Origin: Sulfuriferula multivorans
Lineage (GTDB): Bacteria; Pseudomonadota; Gammaproteobacteria; Burkholderiales; Sulfuriferulaceae
Direction: 5' to 3'
Length of the DNA stretch: 64,000 bases
Assembly (NCBI RefSeq): GCF_003851125.1
Contig: NZ_BGOW01000014.1
Span: 1-64,000 of the forward strand
Shown: positions 26,836-37,320 of the stretch, in pieces
Layout of the letters: every line of letters starts with the position of its first letter
How positions within the stretch are numbered: position 1 is the stretch's first letter
Position numbers and translations under genes: made by a program
Notes under the pieces: generated by a model
The model's input: the letters and a program-made list of their open reading frames with translations, nothing else
Told to the model about the DNA's origin: nothing
Database searches by the model: none

Positions 26836-28331
26836 TGCGGCTGCTGGCAGACAGCCTGCGTGCCCGCATCACCGCGCTGGTAATTGGATTTTGCATACTC
26901 ATCGCGGCGATTTTTACTTTAGCCGTGCATTTTGCCCACAGCGCTTACAACGACGAGTTACGTCAGCAACAGGGCCTGCTGTTCACTCATAACGTGGCAT
27001 TGATGTACCCGGAACTGGGAAAATTAAAACACATTCAACGTGAACAGATTGAAACCCAGTTTGAGCAGATGTTGTTGCTGGAGCCATCCAGCGCGTTGTA
27101 TCTGATCGACGACCAGGGCCGGGTGCGCGTCGGCTATTCCAAACAACGTTCGATAGGCGGCAGCAGCCATGTTGATCTGGCACCCATCCGGCAGTTGCTG
27201 GGTCAGCCCGGCGGAAAAATCATATACGGCAGCGACCCGGATTTCCCGGACATGAAATGCCTGTTTGCCGCCGCGCCGATCTATGATGGCAAGGTGCAAT
27301 CCGGTTACCTCTACATGCTGATGCGGCCGCCGGAGACCAATCCGGGCCAGCTACTGGCTTCCAGCTATGCCAACCGCACCGCACTGCTGGTCGCTTTCGG
27401 TGCGAGCATACTCAGCGCCCTGTTTGTATTGATTGTGATGGGGCAGATCACGCGTCCACTGCGCCGTCTGGCCAGCGCAGCCGACCAGGTGCGTGCGGCC
27501 GGTATCGAGGATATTCCCGACCCCGCCAGTTTTCCGCATCAGGATCGGCGCGATGAAATCGGCCATCTGTCGCGCGCCTTCCGCGACATGGTGCAGCGCC
27601 TGCATGAACAGGTGCAGCGGGTACGGCGCATGGATGCCACCCGGCGCGACTGGGTGGCCAGCATTTCGCATGACCTGCGCACGCCGCTTACCTCGCTGAC
27701 CGGACATCTGGAAACCGTTATCCTGCGCGGCGAACGTCTGGGTGAAGCAGAGCGCGAACGCTTTCTTCAGGTTGCATTGAAAAATGCCCAGCACCTGGAT
27801 CGTTTGTCCGCGTCGCTATTTGATTTTGCTCGTCTCGACAGTGACGCCGTGCGCCTTGAAAAAGCGCCCACCCATCTGGGCGAGTTGATTGACGACATTG
27901 CCCAGCGCTTTGCCCCCGCCGCTGAAGCGCGCGGCGTGCACATTGATAGCAACTATCCGGATGCGCTGCCGCTAGCGCAAGTGGATGCTGCGCTAATTGA
28001 GCGCGCCATTGCCAATCTGATGGAAAACGCGCTGCGCTATACGCCTGCGGGGGGCACCATCCGCCTTGCTGCCAAGCATCATGGTGGCGGTATTGCTGTA
28101 ATAGTGAGCGACACCGGAGCAGGGATTCCCCCCGCCGACATTGCCAGGGTGTTCGAGCGTTTTTTCCAGGGCAGCCAGCAACGCGAAGGTCGGGGTCACG
28201 CGGGTCTGGGGCTGGCCATCGTCAAGCGTGTGGCAGAGTTGCACCGGGGACATGTCCAGGCGAGTAACCAGCCGCAGGGTGGCGCATGTTTTACGCTGTG
28301 GCTACCCATGAACGCACCTGCGGAGTGCTAG
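26835..28331 (+). CDS. sensor histidine kinase
   Basis: Partner of the preceding response regulator. Two transmembrane helices (about 10-35 and 175-200) flank a periplasmic sensor domain, followed by HAMP, a HisKA domain with SISHDLRTPLTSLTGHLE, and HATPase with NLMENALRYTPAGG, DTGAGIPP and GHAGLGLAIVKR. 498 residues, complete. The ligand is unknown. A convergent DUF302 gene ends two bases downstream. Confidence 0.92.
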   Translation: MRLLADSLRARITALVIGFCILIAAIFTLAVHFAHSAYNDELRQQQGLLFTHNVALMYPELGKLKHIQREQIETQFEQMLLLEPSSALYLIDDQGRVRVGYSKQRSIGGSSHVDLAPIRQLLGQPGGKIIYGSDPDFPDMKCLFAAAPIYDGKVQSGYLYMLMRPPETNPGQLLASSYANRTALLVAFGASILSALFVLIVMGQITRPLRRLASAADQVRAAGIEDIPDPASFPHQDRRDEIGHLSRAFRDMVQRLHEQVQRVRRMDATRRDWVASISHDLRTPLTSLTGHLETVILRGERLGEAERERFLQVALKNAQHLDRLSASLFDFARLDSDAVRLEKAPTHLGELIDDIAQRFAPAAEARGVHIDSNYPDALPLAQVDAALIERAIANLMENALRYTPAGGTIRLAAKHHGGGIAVIVSDTGAGIPPADIARVFERFFQGSQQREGRGHAGLGLAIVKRVAELHRGHVQASNQPQGGACFTLWLPMNAPAEC

Positions 28332-28333
28332 AT

Positions 28334-28792
28334 TTATTTCGATTCGCGCACTTCGTCAATGATCGACACCATGTCATTTTCCCAGTGCTCGAATATGGGT
28401 TTTAGGCTCGGATCAGGAAAAAACGCTTCCAGCATCCGTGGATGGCTCGCTACCACTATGGCCTGATCGCCTTCCGCGAAAATAGTGATGCTCAGTGGCA
28501 GGAAAGGGATTAGATCAGGGTATTTAGCCGTTACCTGTTTGATTTCGTCGTATTTGCCGAAATACACCACGCGGTACATGTCACTTTTGAAATGACGCCT
28601 CGCCAGATTTTCATTCACTTCCTGCAAGCGCGTGATCTTGTAACCATGCGATGAAATGGCGCTTTGCAGTAAGGTCATCGCTTCCGGGAACTGGTTATCC
28701 GTGCGCGCCATGAGCAGACCCTCCGCCATGGCCGGCGCGCTTAAGAATAGCGTCAGACTGACTATGCTTATCCACTGCATCAGTTTGTTCAT
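28334..28792 (-). CDS. secreted DUF302 protein
   Basis: A signal peptide (MNKLMQWISIVSLTLFLSAP, cleavage after AMA) leads a 152-residue protein with the DUF302 pattern, including YRVVYFGKYDEIKQ and PLSITIFAEGDQAIVVASHP. The ATG overlaps the stop of the cytochrome-DUF302 gene by four bases, so the pair is translationally coupled. DUF302 proteins are small periplasmic domains of unresolved function, often near redox or sulfur genes. Confidence 0.85.
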   Translation of the reverse strand: MNKLMQWISIVSLTLFLSAPAMAEGLLMARTDNQFPEAMTLLQSAISSHGYKITRLQEVNENLARRHFKSDMYRVVYFGKYDEIKQVTAKYPDLIPFLPLSITIFAEGDQAIVVASHPRMLEAFFPDPSLKPIFEHWENDMVSIIDEVRESK

Positions 28793-29835
28793 AGTGTCGC
28801 CTCTTCCATGATGGTGGTGTAGTTTTTCTTCATCTGTTCACACAGGAGATTCAGTTCGGAATTGTTGAACAGTTTGCTGAGTACTTCAGGATTTACCGAC
28901 ATCACCTGTACCTTGCCGTTGTGCTCAACAATGGTGATGCGGCAGGGCAGGAACATGCCCACGCGCGGGTCAATGCCCAGCGCCTGATTGAGCAGGCTGA
29001 TGTTGCAAAAATACACGATGACCTGCTTGGGGTTTTCCTTGTCCGGTGTGGTCAGCCCATATTCCAGCGTTTGCACCCGCCCATAGAAAAAATTGTTGTT
29101 GCTCACCGCCTGCTTTACATTTTCCACCGTGGTTTTCAGGTCATAAGGCGAGTCGCGCACAATGACCGGATTCTCCACTTGCAATAGCTTCGCGCTTTCT
29201 GCCAACGGCTGTTTTTCGAAGCTGCGTACATAGCTGACGATATCGTTGATGTCGTCCTCCTTCAGTCCGCGTTTGATGAACGAGACCATCGGTGTACCTT
29301 CCCGGCCTTTCATCAGCGTGGCTTTGATCATGGCATCAGTGGCCGAGGCAAGAAAACCGGGATTGTGCAGGGCGGGCGCCATGATTGGTAAATCGCGCGG
29401 GCGGGAAAACGTGACGCCGGTACCTTCGCTACCTTCTCCGTTGGCGCCGTGACAAGCCGCACAGTATTGCGCGAACAGTTGTTTGCCATGTACCACATTG
29501 CCCTGAATCGGCCGGGTGGAATAAGTGACGGCTGGCCCCTTGTTCCAGGCGCGCACGTAGCCGACGATGGCATTGATCTCATCCGGTTTCAAATTGCTGA
29601 ATGACGGCATCACTCTGCCGGGCCGTCCCAGACGGATAGTCTGTCGCAGGTAGTCGTCGCTGATGCTGGCCTGAAATGACGGCAACGCGAGCGGAACACC
29701 GATCCCGCCAGTGCCGTTTTCACCGTGACAGACGGCGCAGTTGCGCGCAAAAAGCGCCGCGCCGTCAGGTGCTGCAATGGCTTGGGATATCCCCAACCCG
29801 GCAAGTAAAACCAGTATCAGTAATTGGCGCAGCAT
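28789..29835 (-). CDS. diheme cytochrome c fused to a DUF302 domain
   Basis: A signal peptide (about 1-21) is followed by two cytochrome c domains with haem sites CAVCH (Cys33-His37) and CAACH (Cys125-His129). A C-terminal DUF302 domain (about 215-345) contains VIVYFCNISLLNQALGIDPR and MFLPCRITIVEHNGKVQ. The 29835 start has GGGGAAG upstream and gives a clean signal peptide. It probably works as a periplasmic electron carrier; how the DUF302 part contributes is unknown. An FNR-type box lies 60 bp upstream. 348 residues. Confidence 0.87.
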   Translation of the reverse strand: MLRQLLILVLLAGLGISQAIAAPDGAALFARNCAVCHGENGTGGIGVPLALPSFQASISDDYLRQTIRLGRPGRVMPSFSNLKPDEINAIVGYVRAWNKGPAVTYSTRPIQGNVVHGKQLFAQYCAACHGANGEGSEGTGVTFSRPRDLPIMAPALHNPGFLASATDAMIKATLMKGREGTPMVSFIKRGLKEDDINDIVSYVRSFEKQPLAESAKLLQVENPVIVRDSPYDLKTTVENVKQAVSNNNFFYGRVQTLEYGLTTPDKENPKQVIVYFCNISLLNQALGIDPRVGMFLPCRITIVEHNGKVQVMSVNPEVLSKLFNNSELNLLCEQMKKNYTTIMEEATL

Positions 29836-29894
29836 CGCTTCTTCCCCTTGGTAGGTACGTGGTTCCATATTACAACTGATGTGCCGAACATTGT

Positions 29895-29908
29895 TTGATC
29901 TAGATCAA
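29895..29908 (-). promoter_or_regulatory. FNR/Anr-type binding site
   Basis: TTGATCTAGATCAA matches the FNR consensus TTGAT-N4-ATCAA at every fixed position. Its centre is 66 bp upstream of the cytochrome c-DUF302 start codon, a distance that fits a class II promoter centred near -41.5. It suggests activation under low oxygen. Confidence 0.7.
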
Positions 29909-30034
29909 TTGTTGTAGCCAGTATCCGGTCGGGCCAGGGGGTATGCTCTCCGAAAGATTGTAACGGCCTTTCCCCCGGATCATGAAGGGAGTTGAAAATT
30001 ATGCGGGAAGGGATGGTCAGCGCACCTCATGCCC

Positions 30035-30706
30035 TCATCCCATCGGTCTGCTGTACCAGGCAAAGAAGTGCGGTACCGGCGGGTCTTGATCGTCATCGTA
30101 AGCCACGAAGCCTTCCTCCTGCAGTCCGGCATGGACGAACCCGTCTATTTCCGACCGGTCGAGGGGCAGCGGAAATGCGTCCTCCTTTTCTCCGGTATTG
30201 CGACTGCGGCACGAGACCAGGGCGACGCCGCCGGGGGCGACCATGGCGGCGATCGCGTTCAGGGCGCGCACACGGTATGCGCCAGGCAAGACCTGAATCG
30301 TGTTGCACTCGAACACCAGATCGAATCCGTGCGTCCAATCCCTGGGGTGATCGAACAGGTCCGCCACGACATACTCGACGCGACTGTCCGGATAACGCTG
30401 GCGACACAGATCAATCGCAGCAGGAGAAATATCGAAGGCGGTAACCTGGTAGCCATGTGCAGACAGGGCTTCAGCATCGTCGCCCACGCCGCAGCCGATG
30501 GTGATCGCGCGTAGCCTGCTACCGGTTATCGGGTGATCTTCAAGCCATGAAATCAGATAGGGGTTGGGGACCAGATCAGCCCAGAAAACCGCCGTAAAAT
30601 CACCGCCGACATCGCGGTACACCTGATCGCACCATCCGCTGGGATCACCACGATCCTGGTGCGCTTTGACCATGTTCAGAAACTCGCGCCGGGCGGCCTC
30701 ATCCAT
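30035..30706 (-). CDS. class I SAM-dependent methyltransferase
   Basis: The Rossmann motif I reads AITIGCGVGDDAEALSAHG, followed by the acidic motif VTAFDISPAAIDLC and motif IV FDLVFECNTIQVL. Overall it resembles thiopurine-methyltransferase-like enzymes, but the substrate cannot be assigned. ATG at 30706 is used; a TTG at 30721 would add five residues. It stands alone, oriented the same way as the cytochrome pair but with a 199-bp gap. 223 residues. Confidence 0.82.
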   Translation of the reverse strand: MDEAARREFLNMVKAHQDRGDPSGWCDQVYRDVGGDFTAVFWADLVPNPYLISWLEDHPITGSRLRAITIGCGVGDDAEALSAHGYQVTAFDISPAAIDLCRQRYPDSRVEYVVADLFDHPRDWTHGFDLVFECNTIQVLPGAYRVRALNAIAAMVAPGGVALVSCRSRNTGEKEDAFPLPLDRSEIDGFVHAGLQEEGFVAYDDDQDPPVPHFFAWYSRPMG

Positions 30707-30766
30707 GACAGGTTGTTTCAAGATTATTTGTAATTACAGTATCGGCCAACCGAAAACCGGGCGATC

Positions 30767-31105
30767 TCAGTGGTTAGCCGTCGAGGAAGAAGTGGATGAT
30801 GGGTCCACTTTTCTTTCCACAGTCTTGGCCGCGTGGGCTGTTGCGGTAGCGCCGCGCTTGATGCCTTTCGATGTCGCCTCCATACCGCGTTCAACCCCGT
30901 GGGCTGCCGCGTGCGCGCCCCGCTTGACTCCGCGTTCGCCCGCAGCCACACCGATTTTGACACCCTTGACGGTGGCCTTTGCGCCACGTTCAATGGCCTT
31001 CTCCACCTTTACGACAACAGGCGATGACTCTTCCGCGCCGGCAGCAACGCCGTAGCAGAATAAGACGGCCAGCAATGCAAGCCTGATTCCAAATGGTCTG
31101 TTCAT
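30767..31105 (-). CDS. small secreted Lys/Ala/Gly-rich repeat protein
   Basis: A signal peptide (MNRPFGIRLALLAVLFCYGV, cleavage near AGA) precedes a mature part of about 90 residues. It is made of short basic repeats with alternating Lys/Arg-Gly and Ala-rich pieces (KGVKIGVAAGERGVKRGAHA, then GVERGMEATSKGIKRGATAT), ending in a Ser/Thr tail. The pattern suggests amphipathic helices that could touch membrane or nucleic acid. No family was recognised. 112 residues. Confidence 0.6.
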   Translation of the reverse strand: MNRPFGIRLALLAVLFCYGVAAGAEESSPVVVKVEKAIERGAKATVKGVKIGVAAGERGVKRGAHAAAHGVERGMEATSKGIKRGATATAHAAKTVERKVDPSSTSSSTANH

Positions 31106-31230
31106 GATCGTGAAATCCGTAAAAAAATAAGGGTTGAGGTGACTGTGAAGCACATCAGCCACCCTGATCAGACACAAAGGAAAAGAATTGGTGCCATGAC
31201 CCCACGATGGCTTCGCAATGGTCTGTCCTG

Positions 31231-31722
31231 CTAGCCCGCGTCGCCCAGTTTGGCATTCAAACCTGGCTTTTTAAGCCATTTCAGAATATCTTCCGTAATT
31301 TCCTCACTGAGCGACTCCAGTGTCCCGCAAGCCCGAAATGAACCGTGAATCGTCTGGCGCCTGACTTCGAAATTCCCCAGCAGTTTGTTACCTTGCATTA
31401 GCTTCCCTTCCAGCACCAGCCACTTAGGCCCTGTCCAGCCCCCACCACCGAGTGTGTGGAGATGAGTGGCAACCAGCACCAGCTTTTTACCGGTTATCGT
31501 ATCAAGGTTCTGCTCCGCGACTTTAACGCGCCCATCGGACTCCTTGGCCAAATTGAGCGGCATGGTGGTATTCCAGTTGCATTCCTTGCGAACGGTTTCA
31601 TTCGCAACCTCATCGCTTTGATAAGGAATGAGTGAAGACACTTGCACAACGTCCTCGGCTTGAGCAGATGCTGCAGCGAGACAGCCCAAGGCCACCACAA
31701 ACAATCCATGTATAGCTTTCAT
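31231..31722 (-). CDS. secreted hypothetical protein
   Basis: The ATG at 31722 has AAGGGG upstream and gives a signal peptide (MKAIHGLFVVALGCLAAASA). The 163-residue protein has two cysteines in the mature part (KECNWNTT and FRACGTLE), which may form a disulfide, and a C-terminal helix ending KWLKKPG. No family was recognised with confidence. An envelope function is likely from the signal peptide only. Confidence 0.65.
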   Translation of the reverse strand: MKAIHGLFVVALGCLAAASAQAEDVVQVSSLIPYQSDEVANETVRKECNWNTTMPLNLAKESDGRVKVAEQNLDTITGKKLVLVATHLHTLGGGGWTGPKWLVLEGKLMQGNKLLGNFEVRRQTIHGSFRACGTLESLSEEITEDILKWLKKPGLNAKLGDAG

Positions 31723-31887
31723 ATAAACCCCTTTTGTTAAATTGAATTCAATCAGTGTGCGCAATTTTTTTGGACGCAGAAAGCGAAGCGCCTTTTTCAT
31801 GCCGTTTGAGATGAGTGGTGTTTGGCGTGCATGCAGCGCGGTGGATGTGTCTCCTCTCTTAGAGATAAGGGCATACGTCGGTAAAGA

Positions 31888-32391
31888 CTATTTGAGCTTG
31901 TGGTCTTCCCGTTTTGCCTCGGCCATTGCCTCCGGCTCCAATTCCTCGGCAGAGCGATTGAGATGCACGAATAGACCCCAGGCGGCGAGAAGCACGCCGA
32001 CTGCCACCAAAAGACTTGCCGCATAAGGGAGTTGCGCGGGATTTTCGTGCAGGGCCTTGAATGTTGCGACAAGTCCCTCGATCGCCAGCGCGACAATGAC
32101 AACCACGAAGAATCGAGACAGAAAACGTCGTACCCGAGTCGGTGCGCTGATGTCGGCATCGCGTATGACCTCTTCTTCAAAAATCGTCTCGGCAATCTGT
32201 AAAGCAACGACAGCAGCGGCCAATAGGCCAACGGCTTCAATAATTCCCTGGGCGGCAACTCGATTTAATCCATCAATGAAGGCCAGCCAGCCTACGCGAG
32301 TGGCAATTGCGATAAGCATGAGCGCAGCGCAGGCAAAAAGAATAGCCATCAGCCCATGAATGAATCGGAATATACGCAAAAGGGATCGCAT
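31888..32391 (-). CDS. four-helix inner-membrane protein of unknown function
   Basis: The ATG at 32391 has AGGAGAG upstream. The 167-residue protein has about four transmembrane helices (FRFIHGLMAILFACAALMLI, IIEAVGLLAAAVVALQIAE, FFVVVIVALAIEGLVATF, AASLLVAVGVLLAAWGLFVH) with a cytoplasmic loop containing EEEVIRDADISAPTRVRRF. No family was named with confidence. The 32392-32591 stretch before it holds no gene. Confidence 0.7.
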   Translation of the reverse strand: MRSLLRIFRFIHGLMAILFACAALMLIAIATRVGWLAFIDGLNRVAAQGIIEAVGLLAAAVVALQIAETIFEEEVIRDADISAPTRVRRFLSRFFVVVIVALAIEGLVATFKALHENPAQLPYAASLLVAVGVLLAAWGLFVHLNRSAEELEPEAMAEAKREDHKLK

Positions 32392-32591
32392 TTTTGTTCT
32401 CTCCTGGCTGTTATGCATCATCCGGGATACAAGGTAATGGATAGATTCATGGTTCGTTCACCCCAACTATCTATTCGCAAATTTGCCATGAAGTCGCATG
32501 TTACGACGAACGTGCATTTGGAATCGGGTTGGCATCCCCCGTGTTGGTTTTCGGTCTGCCTGGGCGGAATATTGGCCACGGATCCAGCCGA

Positions 32592-34421
32592 TTATTCCAC
32601 CGTCACCGATTTCGCCAGATTCCTCGGCTTGTCCACATCGGTGCCTTTTTGCAGGGCGGCGTGGTAAGACAGCATTTGCAGTGGGATGGTATGCAGGATG
32701 GGCGACAGCGGCCCGGCGTGGTCGGCCAGTTGCAGCACGTGGATGCCTTCGCTGGGAGCGATGTGGGTGTCGGCATCGGCAAACACGTACAGCTCGCCGC
32801 CGCGCGCACGGACTTCCTGCAGGTTGGATTTGAGCTTTTCCAGCAGAGTGTCGTTGGGGGCGATCGCCACCACCGGCATGTCCTTGTCCACCAGCGCCAG
32901 CGGGCCGTGCTTGAGTTCGCCCGCCGGGTAGGCTTCGGCGTGGATGTAGGAGATTTCCTTGAGCTTCAGCGCGCCTTCCATGGCGATCGGATAGTGCATG
33001 CCGCGTCCCAGAAACAGCGCATGCTGCTTGTCGGCGAAGCGTTCCGCCCAGCGCTCCACCTCGGGTTCCAGCGCCAGTACATGCTGCACTTTGCCGGGCA
33101 GCTCGCGTAGCGACTGGATGTGCGCGGCCTCGGCAGCTGGCGTCAAGCGCCCGCGCTGTTTGGCGAGTAGCAACGTGAGCAGAAACAGTGCGGCGAGCTG
33201 GGTGGTAAAGGCTTTGGTGGAAGCCACGCCGATTTCGGGGCCGGCGCGGGTGAGAAAGCGCAATTTGGATTGACGCACCAGCGCCGATTCCGGCACGTTG
33301 CAGATCGACAGGGTGTATTGATGGCCGAGTGCTTTGGCGTGGTTGAGCGCCGCCAGGGTGTCGGCGGTCTCGCCCGATTGCGACAGGGTGATGACCAGCG
33401 CATCGGGATTGGGAACGCTGTCGCGGTAACGGTATTCGCTGGCGATTTCGGCGCGGCACGGGATACCGGCCAGCGCTTCGATCCAGTAGCTGGCGACCTT
33501 GCCGGCGTGGAAGCTGGTGCCGCAGGCGAGGATGGTGACGGCATTGATGCGGCTGAATACTTCGGCGGCTTCAAAGCCGAACAGCTCGGGCATCAGGCTT
33601 TCTCCGGCCACGGCGTCGTGCAGCGTGTCGGCCAGCGCGCGCGGCTGCTCGTGGATTTCCTTCTGCATGAAGTGGCGGTAATTGCCCAGTTCGGCCATCT
33701 CAGAAGACTGCTCGGAAATGTGTGCGGCACGTTCCACCAGGTTGCCGCCGGCATTGTATATGCGGATGCTGAGCAGGCCGATGTCGGCCACGTCGCCTTC
33801 CTCCAGATAAATCACTTTCTGGGTGACCGGCAGCAGCGCGGAGATGTCCGAGGCGATGAAGTTTTCTTCGATGCCCAGGCCGATCAGCAGCGGGCTGCCG
33901 CGTCGCGCGCACACCAGCTGGTGCGGTGCATCATGCGCCACCACGCCGATGGCATAGGCGCCGTGCAGTTCGGCAACGGCGCGGCGCACTGCGCTGAGCA
34001 GGTCCTTGTCGGTATGATAGTAATGGTGGATGAGATGGGCGATGACTTCGGTATCGGTTTCCGAGGTGAACGCATAGCCCAATTCGCGCAGGCGGCTGCG
34101 CAACGCCTCGTGATTTTCGATGATTCCGTTGTGCACCACCGCCAGGTCGTCGCGGCTGATATGGGGGTGGGCATTGAGCTCGGTGGGCGCGCCGTGAGTG
34201 GCCCAGCGCGTATGCGCGATGCCGAGGTGGCCGTGGGTTTTTTGCGCCAGCGCAGCCTCGGCCAGCGAGGCGACACGCCCGATGCTGCGTACCCGGTTCA
34301 GGCCGCCATCGACAGTCACCAGCCCGGCCGAATCATAGCCGCGATATTCCAGGCGGCGCAGGCCTTCGAGCAGGATGGGGACTACATTGCGTTGCGCCAC
34401 GGCGCCGACGATTCCACACAT
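32592..34421 (-). CDS. glmS: glucosamine-fructose-6-phosphate aminotransferase
   Basis: GlmS makes glucosamine 6-phosphate from fructose 6-phosphate and glutamine, the first step to UDP-GlcNAc. The N-terminal glutaminase domain begins [13 protein letters not shown] with catalytic Cys after Met1 and has [11 protein letters not shown]. Two SIS isomerase domains follow ([30 protein letters not shown]), and the C terminus ends [10 protein letters not shown] as in the family. 609 residues. It follows glmU by 16 bp. Confidence 0.97.
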   Translation of the reverse strand: MCGIVGAVAQRNVVPILLEGLRRLEYRGYDSAGLVTVDGGLNRVRSIGRVASLAEAALAQKTHGHLGIAHTRWATHGAPTELNAHPHISRDDLAVVHNGIIENHEALRSRLRELGYAFTSETDTEVIAHLIHHYYHTDKDLLSAVRRAVAELHGAYAIGVVAHDAPHQLVCARRGSPLLIGLGIEENFIASDISALLPVTQKVIYLEEGDVADIGLLSIRIYNAGGNLVERAAHISEQSSEMAELGNYRHFMQKEIHEQPRALADTLHDAVAGESLMPELFGFEAAEVFSRINAVTILACGTSFHAGKVASYWIEALAGIPCRAEIASEYRYRDSVPNPDALVITLSQSGETADTLAALNHAKALGHQYTLSICNVPESALVRQSKLRFLTRAGPEIGVASTKAFTTQLAALFLLTLLLAKQRGRLTPAAEAAHIQSLRELPGKVQHVLALEPEVERWAERFADKQHALFLGRGMHYPIAMEGALKLKEISYIHAEAYPAGELKHGPLALVDKDMPVVAIAPNDTLLEKLKSNLQEVRARGGELYVFADADTHIAPSEGIHVLQLADHAGPLSPILHTIPLQMLSYHAALQKGTDVDKPRNLAKSVTVE

Positions 34422-34437
34422 AACGGTTTCCTCTTGC

Positions 34438-35814
34438 TTATGCTTTCGGTTTTTTGACCGGCCGTTGCCAGCCGGTAATGCTCAATTGCTTGCTGCGCGA
34501 CAGGGTGAGTTCGCCTGCCGGCGCATCCCGGGTAATCGTCGAGCCCGCGCCGATGGTTGCGCCACGGGCTACGGTTACCGGTGCGATCAGTTGCGTATCC
34601 GAGCCGATAAAAACATCGTCCTCGATCACGGTGCGGTGCTTGTTGGCACCATCATAGTTGCAGGTAATGGTACCTGCACCGATGTTTACTTTTTTGCCTA
34701 CCGTGCTGTCGCCGACATAAGACAGGTGGTTGATCTTGGAGCCGTCGTCCACCTGGCTGTTCTTGATCTCGACAAAGTTGCCGACATGTACATCACTGGC
34801 CAGCACCGTGCCGGGTCGAATGCGCGCGTACGGGCCGATGTGGTTATGGCTGCCCAGTGTGGCTTCGACGATATGCGAGAACGGCGCAATTTGCGTGCCC
34901 TGGCCCACGCGCACATCGCGCAAAACACAGTTGGCGCCTACATTCACGCCATTTTCCAGCTCGACCCGGCCTTCGAATACGCAGTTCACATCGATGCTCA
35001 CATCGCGCCCGCACAGCAGCGTGCCGCGCACGTCCAGGCGCGCCGGATCAAGCAGCGTCACGCCTTGTTCCAGCAAGACGTGTGCCACATTGGCCTGATG
35101 CAGGCGCTCCAGTTGCGCCAGTTGTACTTTGCTGTTCACGCCGAGGATTTCCCATTCATGGCGCGGGCTGCAGGTACGTACCGGCACCCCGTCGGCCACC
35201 GCCATGCCGATGATGTCGGTGAGATAGTACTCGCCCTGCGCGTTGTGGTTGGTCAGCCGTGCCAGCCAGCCGGCGAGCAACTGCGTGGGCAGGGCCATCA
35301 GGCCGGTGTTGACTTCGTGAATGGCGCGCACGTCCGCATCGGCGTCCTTGTGCTCGACTATGCGTGCGACGGCACCGCTGCTGTCGCGCACGATGCGGCC
35401 ATAACCGCTGGGGTCGGGCAGCTCGATGGTGAGCAGCGCCAGGCTGTCCTGTGCGGCGAGCGCAGACAGCTCGCGCATGGTTTCCAGCGTGGTGAGCGGC
35501 ACGTCGCCGTACAGAATCAGCGTCACGCCGGAGCCGCCCAGATGCGGCAACGCCTGCATGACTGCATGGCCGGTGCCGTGCTGTTCGGCCTGCAGCGCCC
35601 AGGCGATGTTGGGGTCGGCGATGGCCTGCGGCACCGCATCGCCGCCGTAGCCATACACCACGCAGGTCTGTATCGGGTCGAGGCGGCGCGCGGTGTCCAG
35701 CACGTGGGCGAGCAGTGGTTTGCCGGCCAGTGGATGCAGCACCTTGGGCAGGGTGGATGCCATGCGCGTGCCGCGCCCGGCGGCCAGCACGACAATATTG
35801 AATGGAGCGGTCAT
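34438..35814 (-). CDS. glmU: bifunctional UDP-GlcNAc pyrophosphorylase / GlcN-1-P acetyltransferase
   Basis: GlmU acetylates glucosamine 1-phosphate and joins it to UTP, giving UDP-GlcNAc for peptidoglycan and LPS. The nucleotidyltransferase domain has [20 protein letters not shown]. The C-terminal left-handed beta helix has hexapeptide repeats and the conserved [20 protein letters not shown] and [10 protein letters not shown]. 458 residues is standard. It lies directly upstream of glmS on the same strand, forming the usual pair. Confidence 0.96.
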   Translation of the reverse strand: MTAPFNIVVLAAGRGTRMASTLPKVLHPLAGKPLLAHVLDTARRLDPIQTCVVYGYGGDAVPQAIADPNIAWALQAEQHGTGHAVMQALPHLGGSGVTLILYGDVPLTTLETMRELSALAAQDSLALLTIELPDPSGYGRIVRDSSGAVARIVEHKDADADVRAIHEVNTGLMALPTQLLAGWLARLTNHNAQGEYYLTDIIGMAVADGVPVRTCSPRHEWEILGVNSKVQLAQLERLHQANVAHVLLEQGVTLLDPARLDVRGTLLCGRDVSIDVNCVFEGRVELENGVNVGANCVLRDVRVGQGTQIAPFSHIVEATLGSHNHIGPYARIRPGTVLASDVHVGNFVEIKNSQVDDGSKINHLSYVGDSTVGKKVNIGAGTITCNYDGANKHRTVIEDDVFIGSDTQLIAPVTVARGATIGAGSTITRDAPAGELTLSRSKQLSITGWQRPVKKPKA

Positions 35815-35872
35815 GGTGTTCTCACGGGATCAGGATTCCGCGCAAGTATACCCAATTGCTGTGCCGGGCGAA

Positions 35873-37303
35873 TTAACCCAGCTTGCGCTTGAGGATGTCG
35901 TTCAACTGCTGCGGATTGGCTTTGCCCTTCATGGCTTTCATCGCCTGGCCGACAAAAAAGCCGAACATCTTGTCCTTGCCGCTGCGGTATTCGGCGACCT
36001 GATTGGGATTGGCGGCGAGAATGGCATCAACAATGGCTTCGATCGCGCCGCTGTCGGACACCTGTTTCAAGCCGCGCGCCTCGATAACCACATCCACTTC
36101 GCCCTCACCCTGCCAGAGCGCTTCGAATACTTCCTTGGCCAGCTTGCCGGACAGCGTGCCATCGGTGATGCGTTGTATCAGTGCAGCGAGCTGGCGGCTG
36201 GATACCGGGCTGTCGGCGATGTCGAGTTCGTTGCGGTTGAGTGCGGCCGACAGGTCGCCCATCACCCAGTTGGCGCAGGTTTTGGCCTCGCCACCCACTG
36301 CCGCCACCAGCGCTTCGTAATAGGCGGCGAGCGCCTTGCTGGCAGTGAGCAGGCCGGCATCGTAAACGGGCAGGCCATACTGCGTCACAAAACGGCTGCG
36401 CATCGCTTCCGGCAATTCCGGCATGGCGGCGCGCGTGCGTTCTATCCATTCCTCGGAAATCACCAGCGGCAGCAGATCCGGGTCGGGGAAATAGCGGTAG
36501 TCGTGCGCGTCTTCCTTGCTGCGCATGGTGCGGGTTTCGTTGCGATCCGGGTCGTACAGGCGGGTTTCCTGGCGGACGACGCCACCATCCTCGATGATCT
36601 CGATCTGGCGTCGCGCCTCGTAGTCGATGGCGTGTTCCAGGAAGCGGAACGAGTTGAGGTTCTTGATTTCGCAGCGCTTGCCGAGTTCGGTCTCGCCCAT
36701 GCGGCGTACCGAGACGTTGGCGTCGCAACGGAAGCTGCCTTCCTGCATGTTGCCGTCGCAGATTCCCAGCCATACCACCAGACTGTGCAGCGTTTTGGCG
36801 TAGGCCACGGCTTCGGCCGAACCGCGCATGTCTGGCTCGGAAACGATCTCCAGCAACGGCGTGCCGGCGCGGTTCAGGTCGATGCCGGTCATGCCGTGAA
36901 AGTCTTCGTGCAGCGACTTGCCGGCGTCTTCTTCGAGGTGGGCGCGGGTGATGCGGACGGTTTTTTCAGTCTCGCCGACCTGGATCGTGAGGCTGCCGCC
37001 TTCCACCACCGGCAGCTCCATCTGGCTGATCTGGTAGCCCTTGGGCAAGTCCGGGTAAAAGTAGTTTTTGCGCGCGAACACCGAGCGGCGGCTGATATGC
37101 CCGCCGATTGCCAGGCCGAGTTGGACCGCACGTTCTACCGCGCCCTTGTTCAGCACCGGCAGCACACCGGGCAGGGCGATATCCACCGCGCATGCCTGGG
37201 TATTGGGCGCCGCGCCAAATGCGGTGCTGGCCCCGGAGAAGATTTTTGAACTTGTGGAGAGTTGCGTGTGAACCTCAAGCCCGATAACGATTTCCCATTG
37301 CAT
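35873..37303 (-). CDS. gatB: aspartyl/glutamyl-tRNA amidotransferase subunit B
   Basis: GatB binds mischarged Glu-tRNA(Gln) or Asp-tRNA(Asn), activates the side chain and receives ammonia from GatA. The start at 37303 ([17 protein letters not shown]) gives the family length of 476; a longer open frame upstream overlaps the repeat element and is not used. Visible: [12 protein letters not shown] (as [12 protein letters not shown]-like), the zinc/active-site region, and the C-terminal YqeY-like tail ending [12 protein letters not shown]. Confidence 0.95.
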   Translation of the reverse strand: MQWEIVIGLEVHTQLSTSSKIFSGASTAFGAAPNTQACAVDIALPGVLPVLNKGAVERAVQLGLAIGGHISRRSVFARKNYFYPDLPKGYQISQMELPVVEGGSLTIQVGETEKTVRITRAHLEEDAGKSLHEDFHGMTGIDLNRAGTPLLEIVSEPDMRGSAEAVAYAKTLHSLVVWLGICDGNMQEGSFRCDANVSVRRMGETELGKRCEIKNLNSFRFLEHAIDYEARRQIEIIEDGGVVRQETRLYDPDRNETRTMRSKEDAHDYRYFPDPDLLPLVISEEWIERTRAAMPELPEAMRSRFVTQYGLPVYDAGLLTASKALAAYYEALVAAVGGEAKTCANWVMGDLSAALNRNELDIADSPVSSRQLAALIQRITDGTLSGKLAKEVFEALWQGEGEVDVVIEARGLKQVSDSGAIEAIVDAILAANPNQVAEYRSGKDKMFGFFVGQAMKAMKGKANPQQLNDILKRKLG

Positions 37304-37320
37304 AGTTTCAGCCCTTTTTG

